64,000 nt of DNA from positions 35,598 to 99,597 of the forward strand of contig CALHOI010000077.1 of assembly GCA_938035525.1 (NCBI GenBank), written 5' to 3'. Made by a program: the position numbers and the translations under genes. The notes beneath the pieces were generated by a model. It searched no databases, had not been told where the DNA came from, and saw only the letters and a list, made by a program, of their open reading frames with translations. Position 1 is the stretch's first letter. Each line of letters opens with the position of its first letter. Below, in pieces: positions 44,635 through 55,110 of the stretch. Source of the DNA: an uncultured Granulosicoccaceae bacterium. GTDB lineage: Bacteria > Pseudomonadota > Gammaproteobacteria > Granulosicoccales > Granulosicoccaceae.

Positions 44635-45690
44635 CTAGGCTTTACGCCGTGCAATAACGGCCTGCGCCAGCATATCAAGTAACGGTGCTGTGTCATCCCA
44701 GGACAAACAAGCATCCGTCACACTCTGACCTCGTACTAACGGACTGGCCGACGGGCTTTGTGCACCTTCAACCAAATTACTTTCTATCATGACACCCATA
44801 ATGCGCTTATCGCCGTCAATCAATTGCGAACAGATATCCCGGCAAACGTATTTTTGTCGATGGTGTTTTTTGCGTGAATTCGCATGCGAGCAATCAATCA
44901 TGACTCGCTCGGGCAAACCAGCCTTACTTAACATAGCGCAAGTATCATCAACACTGGCAGCATCATAGTTAATGCTGGCTTTTCCGCCACGCAAAATCAC
45001 ATGACAATCGGGGTTACCCGCGGTGGTAAAAATACTGGAATGTCCGTTCTTGGACACCGAAAGAAAGTTGTGCGGTTGGGTTGCAGCACCAATGGCATCG
45101 ACGGCAATTTGCATACTGCCAGCGGTACCGTTTTTAAAACCAACGGGGCATGACAAGCCCGATGCCAGCTCGCGGTGACCCTGGCTTTCGGTGGTGCGTG
45201 CACCAATGGCACCCCAGCCAACCAAGTCTGCAATGTACTGAGGACTGATCAAATCAAGGTACTCAACGCCGGCGGGCAAACCCATGTTATTGATGTCTGA
45301 CAACAAGGTGCGCGCCAGCTCCAGACCTTTATTGATGTTAAAGCTGTTGTCCATATCCGGGTCGTTGATCAAACCCTTCCAGCCAACGGTAGTGCGAGGT
45401 TTTTCAAAGTACACTCGCATAATGATGCAAAGCTCTTGCGCGTATTGTTCTTTTAACACCGCCAGCTTTTGCGCATACTCCAATGCAGCCTCAGGGTCGT
45501 GGATTGAACATGGTCCAACCACCACCGCAACACGGTCATCTTTACCAGCCAACATGGCACTGACTTCTTTGCGCGCTGCAGTCACTGTTGCCGCGGTTTT
45601 ATCAGTGACGGGGATTTTTTTGATCAGCTCTTCTGGCTCGCGTAAAACCTGCGTGCCCGTTATGCGTAGATCGTCTGTGCTTGTACTCAT
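44635..45690 (-). CDS. 3-deoxy-7-phosphoheptulonate (DAHP) synthase, AroG/F/H type
   Basis: This is the first enzyme of the shikimate pathway, joining PEP and erythrose 4-phosphate. The 351-residue protein matches the class I-alpha group: [65 protein letters not shown] is the core with the metal Cys region, then [11 protein letters not shown] and [14 protein letters not shown] cannot say which amino acid inhibits it. It overlaps hisG by 4 nt, an unusual pairing of aromatic and histidine entry enzymes. Confidence 0.95.
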   Translation of the reverse strand: MSTSTDDLRITGTQVLREPEELIKKIPVTDKTAATVTAARKEVSAMLAGKDDRVAVVVGPCSIHDPEAALEYAQKLAVLKEQYAQELCIIMRVYFEKPRTTVGWKGLINDPDMDNSFNINKGLELARTLLSDINNMGLPAGVEYLDLISPQYIADLVGWGAIGARTTESQGHRELASGLSCPVGFKNGTAGSMQIAVDAIGAATQPHNFLSVSKNGHSSIFTTAGNPDCHVILRGGKASINYDAASVDDTCAMLSKAGLPERVMIDCSHANSRKKHHRQKYVCRDICSQLIDGDKRIMGVMIESNLVEGAQSPSASPLVRGQSVTDACLSWDDTAPLLDMLAQAVIARRKA

Positions 45691-46330
45691 GCGCTTTGTT
45701 TTTCCTTCACTGCTATTTCCAGTTTTTGCAGCAATTCACTGATAGGTTGGTTATTGGTTTTCAATGCAGCCCGGTTAACCACTATGCGTGACGATATATC
45801 AGCAATGTGTTCCAGGGGTACAAGTCCGTTAGCAGCCAGCGTTGCGCCCGAGTCAACAACATCAACAATCAGATCACATAGGCTAACCAGCGGGGCAAGC
45901 TCCATTGACCCGTAGAGTTTTATAATTTCGACTTGCCTGGCGTGCTTGGCAAAGTGTTCGCGTGTGCAATTGACATACTTGGTAGCCACTCGCAAACGTT
46001 GTTGTCCGTCCAGCTGAGTATCAGGATAACCGGCAACCATCAAGCGGCACTTGGCAATGTGCAAATCGAGTGGTTCAACCAGCCCTTCTCCACCGTGCTC
46101 CATCAAAACATCTTTGCCGACCACCCCAATTTGGGCTCCACCGTGCTGAACATAGGTAGGTACATCGGATGCGCGCACAATCAAAAATTGAACGTCAGGA
46201 CGGTTGCTGGGCAAGATGAGTTTACGCGACGTTGAGGGATCGTCCTGCGGCTCGATACCGGCAGCGGCAAACAGCGGCAAGGTTTCCTCATAGATACGCC
46301 CCTTTGACAAGGCAATATTAATCACCGACA

Positions 46331-46331
<1 letters not shown>
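45687..46331 (-). CDS. hisG: ATP phosphoribosyltransferase, short form
   Basis: HisG starts histidine synthesis from ATP and PRPP. At 214 residues it is the short form without the regulatory C-terminal domain, so it should need HisZ, which is not in the window. [53 protein letters not shown] and [19 protein letters not shown] are the expected motifs. It shares one base with the murA stop. In Pseudomonas hisG also follows murA, but hisD and hisC come next. Confidence 0.96.
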
Positions 46332-47828
<1,497 letters not shown>

Positions 47829-48143
47829 TTATATCAGGCTGTCTACCTGACAAACGGCTGAAATCTGATGAAGTGAGTCTGGAATATTCGCAAAACTGAT
47901 TTGCCGGCCCGTTCGCTGGGCCTCAGCAAGCCATTCGATCAACAACGCCAGCCCTGCGCTGTTGCTGTGGGTGATACCGGCAAGGTCGATAATCCGAGCA
48001 CCACTGTCACCGACAGGGGCGGCTGCAATTTGCTGGTTGACTGCTTCAAGCGCCTGTTTTGCAGTGCCGAAATCCAGGCTACCCGAGAGCGATATGGTAT
48101 CGCCCTGGGTACTAAACTGGAACTGGGTATCAGGACTTGGCAT
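47829..48143 (-). CDS. mlaB: MlaB, STAS-domain subunit of the Mla phospholipid transporter
   Basis: MlaB is the small cytoplasmic STAS protein that binds MlaF. The 104-residue product has ISLSGSLDFGTAKQALEAV and RIIDLAGITHSNSAGLALLIEWL, where SNSAGL is the STAS loop with its serines. It overlaps mlaC by 14 nt. Conservation is modest, but position and fold pattern make the call secure. Confidence 0.92.
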   Translation of the reverse strand: MPSPDTQFQFSTQGDTISLSGSLDFGTAKQALEAVNQQIAAAPVGDSGARIIDLAGITHSNSAGLALLIEWLAEAQRTGRQISFANIPDSLHQISAVCQVDSLI

Positions 48144-48816
48144 TCTTGTCTTTCATGGTCTTGATCAAACCATCGATACCGCCTTTTTCGATTTCACTGG
48201 AAAAAGCCGTTCGGTAGCTGGTAACCAGCGAAATTTGATCGACTTCGATATCGTAAATCAACCAGCCCTCTTTATCGCGTAGCTTGTACAACACCGGTAC
48301 AGTGCTGCCGCCGGATTGTTTGAAAACCGATCGAACAACAGCGCGATCGTCGCGCTTTTCTGGCTTAAACGGCTGGAACTCAATTGACTCACCACTGTAC
48401 TCCGTTAGCGCGTTGGTGTAAGTATTCAATAATAAAGCCCGAAACTCTTCAACCAGTTCGACGCGCTGTTTATCGTCTGCTTTTCGCCAAGACTTACCAA
48501 CAGCCAGTTTTGTCATGGTGTTGAAATCGATATTGGGCACCACGTAAGCATCTATCTGCTTATCAAGAAACGCTTTATCGGTTTTAATTCGCTCACCTTC
48601 CGTCTTTAAAACGTCCAGTAATTTCGAGGTTGATGACACGACCAGATCTTGCGCTGGGTGGTCATCGGCCGCGACGGCCGCGGTGCTGCTTAGCATCGAC
48701 ACGCTTATAACTGAAGCGCCGACCAACAACAAAGATGCCACGGCCTTTGTGAAGTTGAATGTACTGACCCGATTAATCAGGTTGTCCACATTAAGCATAT
48801 TTATAAGCGTATTCAT
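48130..48816 (-). CDS. mlaC: MlaC, periplasmic phospholipid carrier
   Basis: MlaC carries phospholipids between MlaA and MlaFEDB. The 228-residue protein has a long signal region (hydrophobic at about 28-45, cut near VAA). VVPNIDFNTMTKLAVGKSWR, FRALLLNTYTNALTEY, VPVLYKLRDKEGWLIYDIEVDQISLVTSYR and the following FSSEI are strongly characteristic. Confidence 0.96.
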   Translation of the reverse strand: MNTLINMLNVDNLINRVSTFNFTKAVASLLLVGASVISVSMLSSTAAVAADDHPAQDLVVSSTSKLLDVLKTEGERIKTDKAFLDKQIDAYVVPNIDFNTMTKLAVGKSWRKADDKQRVELVEEFRALLLNTYTNALTEYSGESIEFQPFKPEKRDDRAVVRSVFKQSGGSTVPVLYKLRDKEGWLIYDIEVDQISLVTSYRTAFSSEIEKGGIDGLIKTMKDKNAKS

Positions 48817-48860
48817 TTAGAAATCCCTACTCCGCTGCCCAGCGCGTTATGCCAGGGCTG

Positions 48861-49310
48861 TTATCGGTTCAGTAACACCTGACCGATGAGACGCTCGAGC
48901 ACCAATGCCGATTGCGTCAGTGTAATTTCATCCCCTGCGCTCAGAGTGTCTTCTTCAGCGCCGGGTTCTAATCCAATGTATTGCTCGCCTAACAGACCTG
49001 CAGTATAAATGCTGGCTGTTGTATCTTCTGGGAAGCTTGAATATTGTTCGTCAATGTTAAGAGTCACTTTAGCCTGAAATGTTTCAGCGTCGTACTCAAT
49101 TCGTGACACTTGTCCCACGCGCACACCGCCTGCAGTCACGGGAGCGCGCGCTCGCAACCCACCGATGTTCTCAAAATAGCCGTGTAGCTGGTAGCCACTA
49201 TTACCTGAGATACCCGTTAAATTGCTGGCTTTTAGCACCAGAAACGCCATGGCCAACAGAAACAGGGCCATAAACACGCCCACTAATATTTCAACCGTTC
49301 GAGAATTCAT
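48861..49310 (-). CDS. mlaD: MlaD, MCE-domain subunit of the Mla transporter
   Basis: MlaD forms a membrane-anchored hexameric ring in the periplasm. It has 149 residues: one N-terminal helix (VEILVGVFMALFLLAMAFLV) and an MCE domain (YFENIGGLRARAPVTAGGVRVGQV, LNIDEQYSSFPEDTTASIYTAGLLGEQYIGLEPG). The C-terminus is short, ending soon after LVLERLIGQVL, compared with about 180 in E. coli. Confidence 0.95.
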   Translation of the reverse strand: MNSRTVEILVGVFMALFLLAMAFLVLKASNLTGISGNSGYQLHGYFENIGGLRARAPVTAGGVRVGQVSRIEYDAETFQAKVTLNIDEQYSSFPEDTTASIYTAGLLGEQYIGLEPGAEEDTLSAGDEITLTQSALVLERLIGQVLLNR

Positions 49311-49330
49311 TCAGTAAGTAACCTTATAAA

Positions 49331-50104
49331 CTAGAACATCAGTGCCGTTAGCACAAAATCAAGACCCAACACAGCCAACGACGAATAAACCACCGTGCGC
49401 GTGGTAGCGCCACTGACCCCTTCAGAGGTTGGCACACAGTCAGCCCCCTCAAAGATTGCAATCCAGCAAATAACGAACCCAAACACCAACGCTTTAAACA
49501 GACCATTCAATACGTCATGCGTAAAACTGACTTCTGACTTCATTTGGGACCAATAGGCACCAGCATCGACGCCCAGCAATTCGACACCCACTAAATGACC
49601 ACCCAGTATGGCCACGGCACCAAACATGGCTGTCAGTGCAGGAACCGCCAGAAAACCTGCCAGCAAGCGCGGCGCAAACACCCGTTTGTAGGGGTCAACA
49701 GCCATCATTTCTAATCCCGCTAACTGCTCGGTGGCTTTCATCAAGCCAATTTCTGAGGTCATGGCTGAACCTGCACGACCCGCGAACAGCAATGCGGTGA
49801 GTACCGGTGCCAGCTCGCGAAACAACACCAGCGCGACAAACTGACCCAAAGCCTCTTCGGCGCTAAAGCGCACCAGAGAGTTGTAGCCTTGCAAAGCCAA
49901 CACCATTCCAACGAACAAGCCTGACACCAGAATAATCAGTAGGGTCATGACGCCGGTGGAATGAAGCTGCTTAATGAGCAAACCCCAACGACCAAACAAT
50001 GATGGCAAAGCCGCAATCAATTGGAACAGGAACATATGCGCTCGACCGAACCGTTCAAAGACTTCAAGCCAACCACGACCGAACTTTTGGAATAAGTTAA
50101 TCAT
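49331..50104 (-). CDS. mlaE: MlaE, permease of the Mla transporter
   Basis: The 257-residue membrane protein has the MlaE signature: SGLFVGMVLALQGYNSLVRFSAEEALG, LFRELAPVLTALLFAGRAGSAMTSEIG, MKATEQLAGLEMMAVDP and a late GADCVPTSEGVSGATTRTVV. About five to six membrane segments are predicted. It starts 2 nt after mlaF stops. Confidence 0.97.
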   Translation of the reverse strand: MINLFQKFGRGWLEVFERFGRAHMFLFQLIAALPSLFGRWGLLIKQLHSTGVMTLLIILVSGLFVGMVLALQGYNSLVRFSAEEALGQFVALVLFRELAPVLTALLFAGRAGSAMTSEIGLMKATEQLAGLEMMAVDPYKRVFAPRLLAGFLAVPALTAMFGAVAILGGHLVGVELLGVDAGAYWSQMKSEVSFTHDVLNGLFKALVFGFVICWIAIFEGADCVPTSEGVSGATTRTVVYSSLAVLGLDFVLTALMF

Positions 50105-50106
50105 GA

Positions 50107-50973
50107 TTAGCGAGCCACAGAGCCATTTGCCGCAGGCGTATTAGACCCAGAACCAAGAAGATCATCTTTGTAGTCAGGCGCATCCAGCTGAAATGGCACT
50201 GGGCCATCGGATGCTCCGTTTAAAAACTGTTGTACCCAAGCAGAACTGGAGTTGCGCAACGCATCGGGCGAACCAGCCTCAACAACTTTCCCATCTGAGA
50301 CGATAACAACGTAATCGGAAATCGACATGGACTCGTGCAAATCGTGAGAGACAATCAATGAGGTTAAGCCCAATGCGCTGTTAACGGTTTTAATAAGATC
50401 GAGCAGCACACCCATGGAAATAGGGTCCTGGCCAGTAAAGGGTTCGTCGTACATGATCATCATGGGATCAAGAATCAGTGCTCGTGCCAGGGCGACTCGG
50501 CGGGCCATACCACCCGAGAGTTCGGCCGGGTATAAGTCGCGAGCACCTCGCAAACCAACTGCGTGCAGTCTCATTAGCACCAGGTGTCTGACTAAACTTT
50601 CAGGTAGGTCGGTGTGTTCTCGTACTGGAAACGCCACATTGTCGAAGACCGTCAAGTCGGTGAGCAATGCGCCGGACTGAAACAACATGCCCATGCGCTT
50701 GCGTAAATCGTAAAGGCCCGCCCGTGACAATTGGGAAACCGATTGCCCGTCGACCTCAATAGTCCCTTTTGCGGGCTTGAGCTGACCACCAATCAACTTG
50801 AGCAAGGTGGTTTTACCAGTGCCGCTGGGACCCATGATGGTTGTCACTTTGCCGCGCGGAATATCCATTTCGATACCACGAAATATGCGCTTGGACCCAC
50901 GCTGGAAGTGCAAATCACGAATTTGCACCAGCTGAGAACCAGATTCAGACGTTGTGTTCACATTACCCATCAT
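50107..50973 (-). CDS. mlaF: MlaF, ATPase of the Mla transporter
   Basis: This ABC ATPase powers lipid movement between inner and outer membranes. Walker A is GPSGTGKTT, the Q-loop is in GMLFQSGALLTDLTVFDNV, the signature is LSGGMARR, Walker B is IMYDEPFTGQDP and the switch His is in VSHDLHES. I use ATG 50973 (288 residues); a GTG 12 nt earlier is possible. It heads the mla operon. On the minus strand TTTGGC and TACACT, 16 bp apart, form a possible promoter that overlaps the palindrome at 50999-51018. Confidence 0.96.
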   Translation of the reverse strand: MMGNVNTTSESGSQLVQIRDLHFQRGSKRIFRGIEMDIPRGKVTTIMGPSGTGKTTLLKLIGGQLKPAKGTIEVDGQSVSQLSRAGLYDLRKRMGMLFQSGALLTDLTVFDNVAFPVREHTDLPESLVRHLVLMRLHAVGLRGARDLYPAELSGGMARRVALARALILDPMMIMYDEPFTGQDPISMGVLLDLIKTVNSALGLTSLIVSHDLHESMSISDYVVIVSDGKVVEAGSPDALRNSSSAWVQQFLNGASDGPVPFQLDAPDYKDDLLGSGSNTPAANGSVAR

Positions 50974-50998
50974 CAAAAAGCCCACATGAAGTGTACCA

Positions 50999-51018
50999 GT
51001 TTGGCTGATTTGCCAAAC
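50999..51018. promoter_or_regulatory. Perfect 20-bp palindrome between mlaF and mlaA
   Basis: GTTTGGC (50999-51005) and GCCAAAC (51012-51018) are exact inverted arms with a 6-bp spacer. The size and shape suit a dimeric repressor. The palindrome overlaps the possible -35 region of the mla operon and lies about 100 bp before mlaA, so one regulator might control both directions. Confidence 0.6.
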
Positions 51019-51120
51019 TTATTGCATGTATCCGTTGGTAACCCGCCACTACACGCGTCACGGGGGGTTCAGCTACACTTGACCATCGACGCACAAAATT
51101 GTGGACCACAGGTTCGGCTC

Positions 51121-52017
51121 ATGAAAAATATCATTACAGGGTTGTTGCTGATTATCCTTTCCGGCTGCGCCTCCAACCCGCCTAACGGACCGGTTTACGA
51201 CCCGTGGGAAAACGTCAATCGGAAGGTATTCGACTTCAACACCAAATTGGACAAGACCATCATCAGACCCGTGGCGCGTGGTTATCGCGCCGTGCTACCC
51301 GACCCAGTTGAAAACGGCATTGGTAATTTCTTCAGCAATATTGATGATGTCACCGTATTCGTCAACGATGCACTGCAGGGCAAAGGTGAATTGGCAGGTA
51401 ATGCCGCCACTCGATTTGCGATCAATTCCGTTTTTGGCATATTCGGGATATTCGATGTGAGTACACGAATCGGACTACCCAAACATTCGGAAACCTTTGG
51501 ACAAACCCTGGGCGTGTGGGGCGTGGGTGAAGGACCCTTTGTCGTGTGGCCATTGTTTGGTCCTAACAACATGCGAACCACTGCAGGCCTGTTTATAGAA
51601 TCGCAAACCACGTATCTGCCGCCGTACTTTACCGATGATTCGGGGGTGTTGTTTGGTTTAACAGCACTGCAGATTATCAGTCTAAGGGCACAGTTCCTCA
51701 GCGCCAGCAGCGTCCTGGACACAGCGCTGGATCCGTATCTGTTAGCACGCGATACCTGGATAACGCGTCACCGCAAAGCCACACTCGATTCTAACGAGCG
51801 ACTGGTGTTGGGTTCAAACAACCCATCAGATGATGACGAGCTTGACGAGTTAGATGAACTCGATGAACTCGATGAAGCCGATGAGCTGGATGAGCTGGAC
51901 GAACTTGATAAACTCGATGAAGCAGACGAACTGGATGAGCTTGACGAACTGGATGAATTAGACAAGCAAGAAGCAGACGAACTCGACAAGCTGGGTGAGG
52001 ATAAGCCTGCGACATGA
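51121..52017 (+). CDS. mlaA: MlaA (VacJ) outer-membrane lipoprotein with Asp-Glu-Leu repeat tail
   Basis: MlaA removes misplaced phospholipids from the outer leaflet and hands them to MlaC. ATG 51121 gives MKNIITGLLLIILSGC with lipid cysteine at 16; the longer upstream frame runs through the mlaF promoter region. YDPWENVNRKVFDFNTKLDK, NFFSNIDDVTVFVNDALQGK, FGIFDVSTRIGLPKHSETFGQTLG and GEGPFVVWPLFGP are strong family motifs. After about residue 236 comes a tail of 62 residues built mainly of Asp-Glu-Leu triplets. The last 4 nt overlap kdsD (ATGA). Confidence 0.96.
   Translation: MKNIITGLLLIILSGCASNPPNGPVYDPWENVNRKVFDFNTKLDKTIIRPVARGYRAVLPDPVENGIGNFFSNIDDVTVFVNDALQGKGELAGNAATRFAINSVFGIFGIFDVSTRIGLPKHSETFGQTLGVWGVGEGPFVVWPLFGPNNMRTTAGLFIESQTTYLPPYFTDDSGVLFGLTALQIISLRAQFLSASSVLDTALDPYLLARDTWITRHRKATLDSNERLVLGSNNPSDDDELDELDELDELDEADELDELDELDKLDEADELDELDELDELDKQEADELDKLGEDKPAT
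51835..51993 (+). repeat. Asp-Glu-Leu triplet repeats at the MlaA C-terminus
   Basis: The segment codes for about 17 triplets of the form D-(E/K)-(L/A/Q), twelve of them exactly DEL. Synonymous codons vary (gacgag, gatgaa; ctt, tta, ctc, ctg), so the protein pattern is better conserved than the DNA. Confidence 0.95.
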
Positions 52018-53012
52018 ACACGCGCGGTTCTGCCCTGGATGAGGAAGACAAAGCGGGCATCGTAACACTGGCAAAAGCCGTGATCGATACCGAGCTTTCC
52101 GCCATTACGGCACTGCAGGACAGACTCGATCAGAGCTTTGTCGATGCAGTGACTTTATTGCTTGGATGTCAGGGCCGAATCATCGTCACCGGGATTGGTA
52201 AATCTGGTCACATCGGCAATAAAATTGCCGCCACGTTTGCCAGTACTGGCAGCCCCGCCTATTTTATCCATGCAGCCGAAGCCAGCCACGGCGACATGGG
52301 CATGATGCAATCTGGTGACGTCGTTATCGCGATCTCCTATTCTGGCTCATCAGAAGAGTTGCTCAAATTGGTGCCTGGCATAAAGCGGCTAAATTTGCCG
52401 CTCATTGTATTAACCGGCGAATCAACATCACAACTGGCCACAGCCGCTGATGTGGTGCTTGATGTCAGTGTTGCACGTGAGGCTTGTCCGCTTAATCTGG
52501 CCCCCACCGCCAGCACAACCTGCACCCTGGTGACCGGTGATGCGTTGGCCGTGGCCCTGCTTCACACCCGAGGCTTTGATGCAGATGATTTTGCCAGATC
52601 GCACCCTGGTGGCCGACTGGGACGGCAACTACTGCTGCAAGTCAGTGATGTTATGACCGCCGGTGATGCCACGCCACTGGTTAACGATGACGTACCCTTA
52701 TCAGCCGCCTTGCTGGAAATCAGCAAGAAAGGCTTGGGCATGGTGGCAGTGGTGAATAAGCAAAACCAATTATTAGGCATATTTACCGACGGCGATTTAC
52801 GGCGAACACTTGAGCATCACATTGATATTCACGCCATTCCCATTACCGATGTGATGACTAAAGGCGGTCACGCCATTGCACCTGATGCATTGGCAGTGGC
52901 TGCAGTCAGCAAACTACAACAACACCAGATAACCTCGTTACCGGTAATCGAAAATGAAAAAGTGGTTGGCATAGTCACCATGCACGGCTTGTTAGCCGCA
53001 GGTGTGGTGTAG
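52014..53012 (+). CDS. kdsD: D-arabinose-5-phosphate isomerase KdsD
   Basis: KdsD converts ribulose 5-phosphate to arabinose 5-phosphate for KDO in LPS. The 332-residue protein has a SIS domain (GRIIVTGIGKSGHIGNKIAATFASTG, HAAEASHGDMGM, SYSGSSEELLKL, CPLNLAPTASTTCTL) and two CBS domains from about 205 to 325 (DVMTAGDATPLV, GIFTDGDLRRTL, TSLPVIENEKVVGIV). It overlaps mlaA. The phosphatase gene kdsC, usual before lptC, is missing. Confidence 0.97.
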   Translation: MNTRGSALDEEDKAGIVTLAKAVIDTELSAITALQDRLDQSFVDAVTLLLGCQGRIIVTGIGKSGHIGNKIAATFASTGSPAYFIHAAEASHGDMGMMQSGDVVIAISYSGSSEELLKLVPGIKRLNLPLIVLTGESTSQLATAADVVLDVSVAREACPLNLAPTASTTCTLVTGDALAVALLHTRGFDADDFARSHPGGRLGRQLLLQVSDVMTAGDATPLVNDDVPLSAALLEISKKGLGMVAVVNKQNQLLGIFTDGDLRRTLEHHIDIHAIPITDVMTKGGHAIAPDALAVAAVSKLQQHQITSLPVIENEKVVGIVTMHGLLAAGVV

Positions 53013-53052
53013 TGCAAATGATGCGCAATAGAGCCATGCCGGGGCCGCCCCT

Positions 53053-53634
53053 ATGTTGATGCGATTGATCTCACGCTATTGGTTACTGGTGCCGTTGCTG
53101 GTTCTGGCTATTGTTATTCGTGACTGGGTAGAAACCACACCGGAAAACATTGAAGTAGAAGACACCATCGACATGAGTGCCACCAAATCAGACTACTACC
53201 TGGAAGATTTCAACACCAAAAAGTACAACGAAAACGGCCAACTCGAATACCTGGTCACCGGGCAGACACTGGCGCATTACCCAATTGACGACCGCTCGGA
53301 AATAACCGACCCGTCGCTGGTGTTCTATCGCGATGCAATCGAATGGAAAATTGACTCGGCATTGGGCGAGTTCGAACAAAATCCATCGATGTTTACATTG
53401 CACGGCAATGTGGTCGTGAGACGTGAATCTGACGACGGCGCACCAGTGATTATGCGCACTGAAGCCATCTCTATCCTGACCGATGCGAACGAAGTTCGTA
53501 CCGACAAACCGATAGAAATTGTGTCACAAACATGGCAATTGCGCTCAGTGGGCTTGCAGTCCTCACTCGACAAAGGCAAGCTGAACCTGCTATCCACCGT
53601 CACGGGGCGTTATGAAGTTGGAAAATCAGACTAA
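53053..53634 (+). CDS. lptC: LPS transport protein LptC
   Basis: LptC is the inner-membrane-anchored part of the LPS bridge. The 193-residue protein has one N-terminal helix (YWLLVPLLVLAIVI) and a beta-jellyroll domain (YYLEDFNTKKYNENGQLEYLVTG, HYPIDDRSEITDP, LHGNVVVRRESDDG, ILTDANEVRTDKPIEI). Its length matches E. coli LptC (191). lptA starts 23 nt before its end. Confidence 0.94.
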   Translation: MLMRLISRYWLLVPLLVLAIVIRDWVETTPENIEVEDTIDMSATKSDYYLEDFNTKKYNENGQLEYLVTGQTLAHYPIDDRSEITDPSLVFYRDAIEWKIDSALGEFEQNPSMFTLHGNVVVRRESDDGAPVIMRTEAISILTDANEVRTDKPIEIVSQTWQLRSVGLQSSLDKGKLNLLSTVTGRYEVGKSD

Positions 53635-54259
53635 ATTGAGCATCTACCTCAAACCATTTCTGGCATGCAAACGCTGGCTCAAATGCTGCCTAAGTCGCAC
53701 CACTGCGGGCATTCGGCTGCAAGCTAAGTCGCATGGCAACGGGTACGGTTCCCTGCAAAACATAACACTGAGCAAGGCACTTGGCGCGCTGCTGCTTGGC
53801 GCAATGCTGCTCAGCCATAACGCCCACGCACGTAAAAGCGATTTCAGTCAGCCAATCGATGTCAGCGCTGATCGCTCCGAATACGACGAACGCGCCGGTG
53901 TGCAAACCCTTATTGGCAATGTTGAAATCACCCAAGGCACCATGACCATTAAGGCTGACAAAATTGCGATAAAACTTGTCGACAATCAGCTTAGTCGTAT
54001 TGAAGGCAGTGGCTCACCGATTCAGTTTCAGCAAGAAAACGAAGCCGGCGAACTGGTGACCGGTACCGCCAACTCTATTGACTACGATGCCATCAACGGC
54101 AGCCTGATACTCACTGGCAGCGCCACCTTAAGTCAGCCTCGTCAACGTTTGCAAAGCGAACGTATCGTGTTCAATTCGACCGAGCAAAAAGTCAGTGCAG
54201 AAGGTGGCAATGAAGGCCGCGTTAGCATTCGTATTCAGCCACCTGCTCCCAAGCAGTAG
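53612..54259 (+). CDS. lptA: LPS transport protein LptA
   Basis: LptA forms the periplasmic bridge between LptC and LptD. The LptA domain runs from about residue 75 (FSQPIDVSADRSEYDERAGV, LIGNVEITQGTMTIKADKIAI) to the end. The chosen ATG has GGGG 5 nt upstream and gives 215 residues. However, about 50 residues, including a Cys/Arg-rich stretch, come before the signal-like hydrophobic segment (LGALLLGAMLLSHNAHA). I find no other good in-frame start, so the export signal is unusually far from the N-terminus. Confidence 0.9.
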   Translation: MKLENQTKLSIYLKPFLACKRWLKCCLSRTTAGIRLQAKSHGNGYGSLQNITLSKALGALLLGAMLLSHNAHARKSDFSQPIDVSADRSEYDERAGVQTLIGNVEITQGTMTIKADKIAIKLVDNQLSRIEGSGSPIQFQQENEAGELVTGTANSIDYDAINGSLILTGSATLSQPRQRLQSERIVFNSTEQKVSAEGGNEGRVSIRIQPPAPKQ

Positions 54260-54315
54260 CAATAGCAGTCGTAACACTGGCAAGCTCAGTTTAAAACGCA
54301 AACGAAACCGATAAC

Positions 54316-55110
54316 TTGAACGCGCAAAACGTGGACTCTCAACCATCATCGCTGACAGCAAAGCCTGAACAGCCACAAGCTGTGCAGCACTCGCTGGTCG
54401 CTCAGGATTTACACAAAGCGTATAAAAAACGCAAGATACTCGAAGGGGTGTCTATCTCAGTTAATAGTGGCGATATTGTCGGCCTGCTGGGACCCAACGG
54501 TGCCGGGAAAACCACCTGCTTTTATATGGTTGTGGGTTTAGTCAAACCAGATCAGGGTCAAATTCTGTTCGATGGCAAAAACATTACCGAACACCCTATG
54601 CATGCCCGCGCGCGTCTGGGTGTTGGTTACCTGCCACAAGAGGCTTCTGTTTTCAGGCAACTAACGGTTACCCAGAACATCATGGCCATTCTGGAAACTC
54701 GCAAAGGCTTATCGAAAGACGATCAAAGGGACAAACTTGAAGCCTTACTCGAAGAACTGCAAATCACACACATTCGCGACAGCCTCGGCATCAGTTTATC
54801 TGGTGGAGAAAGACGGCGCGTAGAAATAGCCAGAGCACTGTCAGCTGATCCCAGTTTTATTTTGCTCGATGAACCGTTCGCCGGTGTTGATCCAATATCC
54901 ATTCTCGATATACAGCGCATCATTGAACACTTAAAAGAACGTAACATCGGGGTCTTGATAACCGACCATAATGTTCGGGAAACACTGGGTATTTGTGACC
55001 GCGCCTATATTCTTAGCCAGGGCCATCTAATCGCCGAAGGCGAGCCAGATGTTGTACTGGCAAATGAACAGGTCAAGAAAGTCTACCTGGGTGAAAATTT
55101 CTCTATTTAA
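54316..55110 (+). CDS. lptB: LPS export ABC transporter ATPase LptB
   Basis: LptB powers LPS extraction with LptFG. Walker A is [16 protein letters not shown], the Q-loop region is [13 protein letters not shown], the signature is [15 protein letters not shown], Walker B is [16 protein letters not shown] and the switch is [10 protein letters not shown]. The frame opens at TTG 54316 and carries about 20 residues more than E. coli LptB before [16 protein letters not shown]. The true start could be the in-frame GTG at residue 6. About 200 non-coding bases follow before rpoN. Confidence 0.96.
   Translation: MNAQNVDSQPSSLTAKPEQPQAVQHSLVAQDLHKAYKKRKILEGVSISVNSGDIVGLLGPNGAGKTTCFYMVVGLVKPDQGQILFDGKNITEHPMHARARLGVGYLPQEASVFRQLTVTQNIMAILETRKGLSKDDQRDKLEALLEELQITHIRDSLGISLSGGERRRVEIARALSADPSFILLDEPFAGVDPISILDIQRIIEHLKERNIGVLITDHNVRETLGICDRAYILSQGHLIAEGEPDVVLANEQVKKVYLGENFSI

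Noticed and set aside
50731..51120. Upstream extension of the mlaA frame
   Set aside because: It runs antisense through mlaF and the promoter region; ATG 51121 with its lipoprotein signal is the clear start.
51768..51989. Serine-repeat frame opposite the MlaA tail
   Set aside because: The antisense of the Asp-Glu-Leu repeats reads as poly-Ser; the real coding strand is mlaA.
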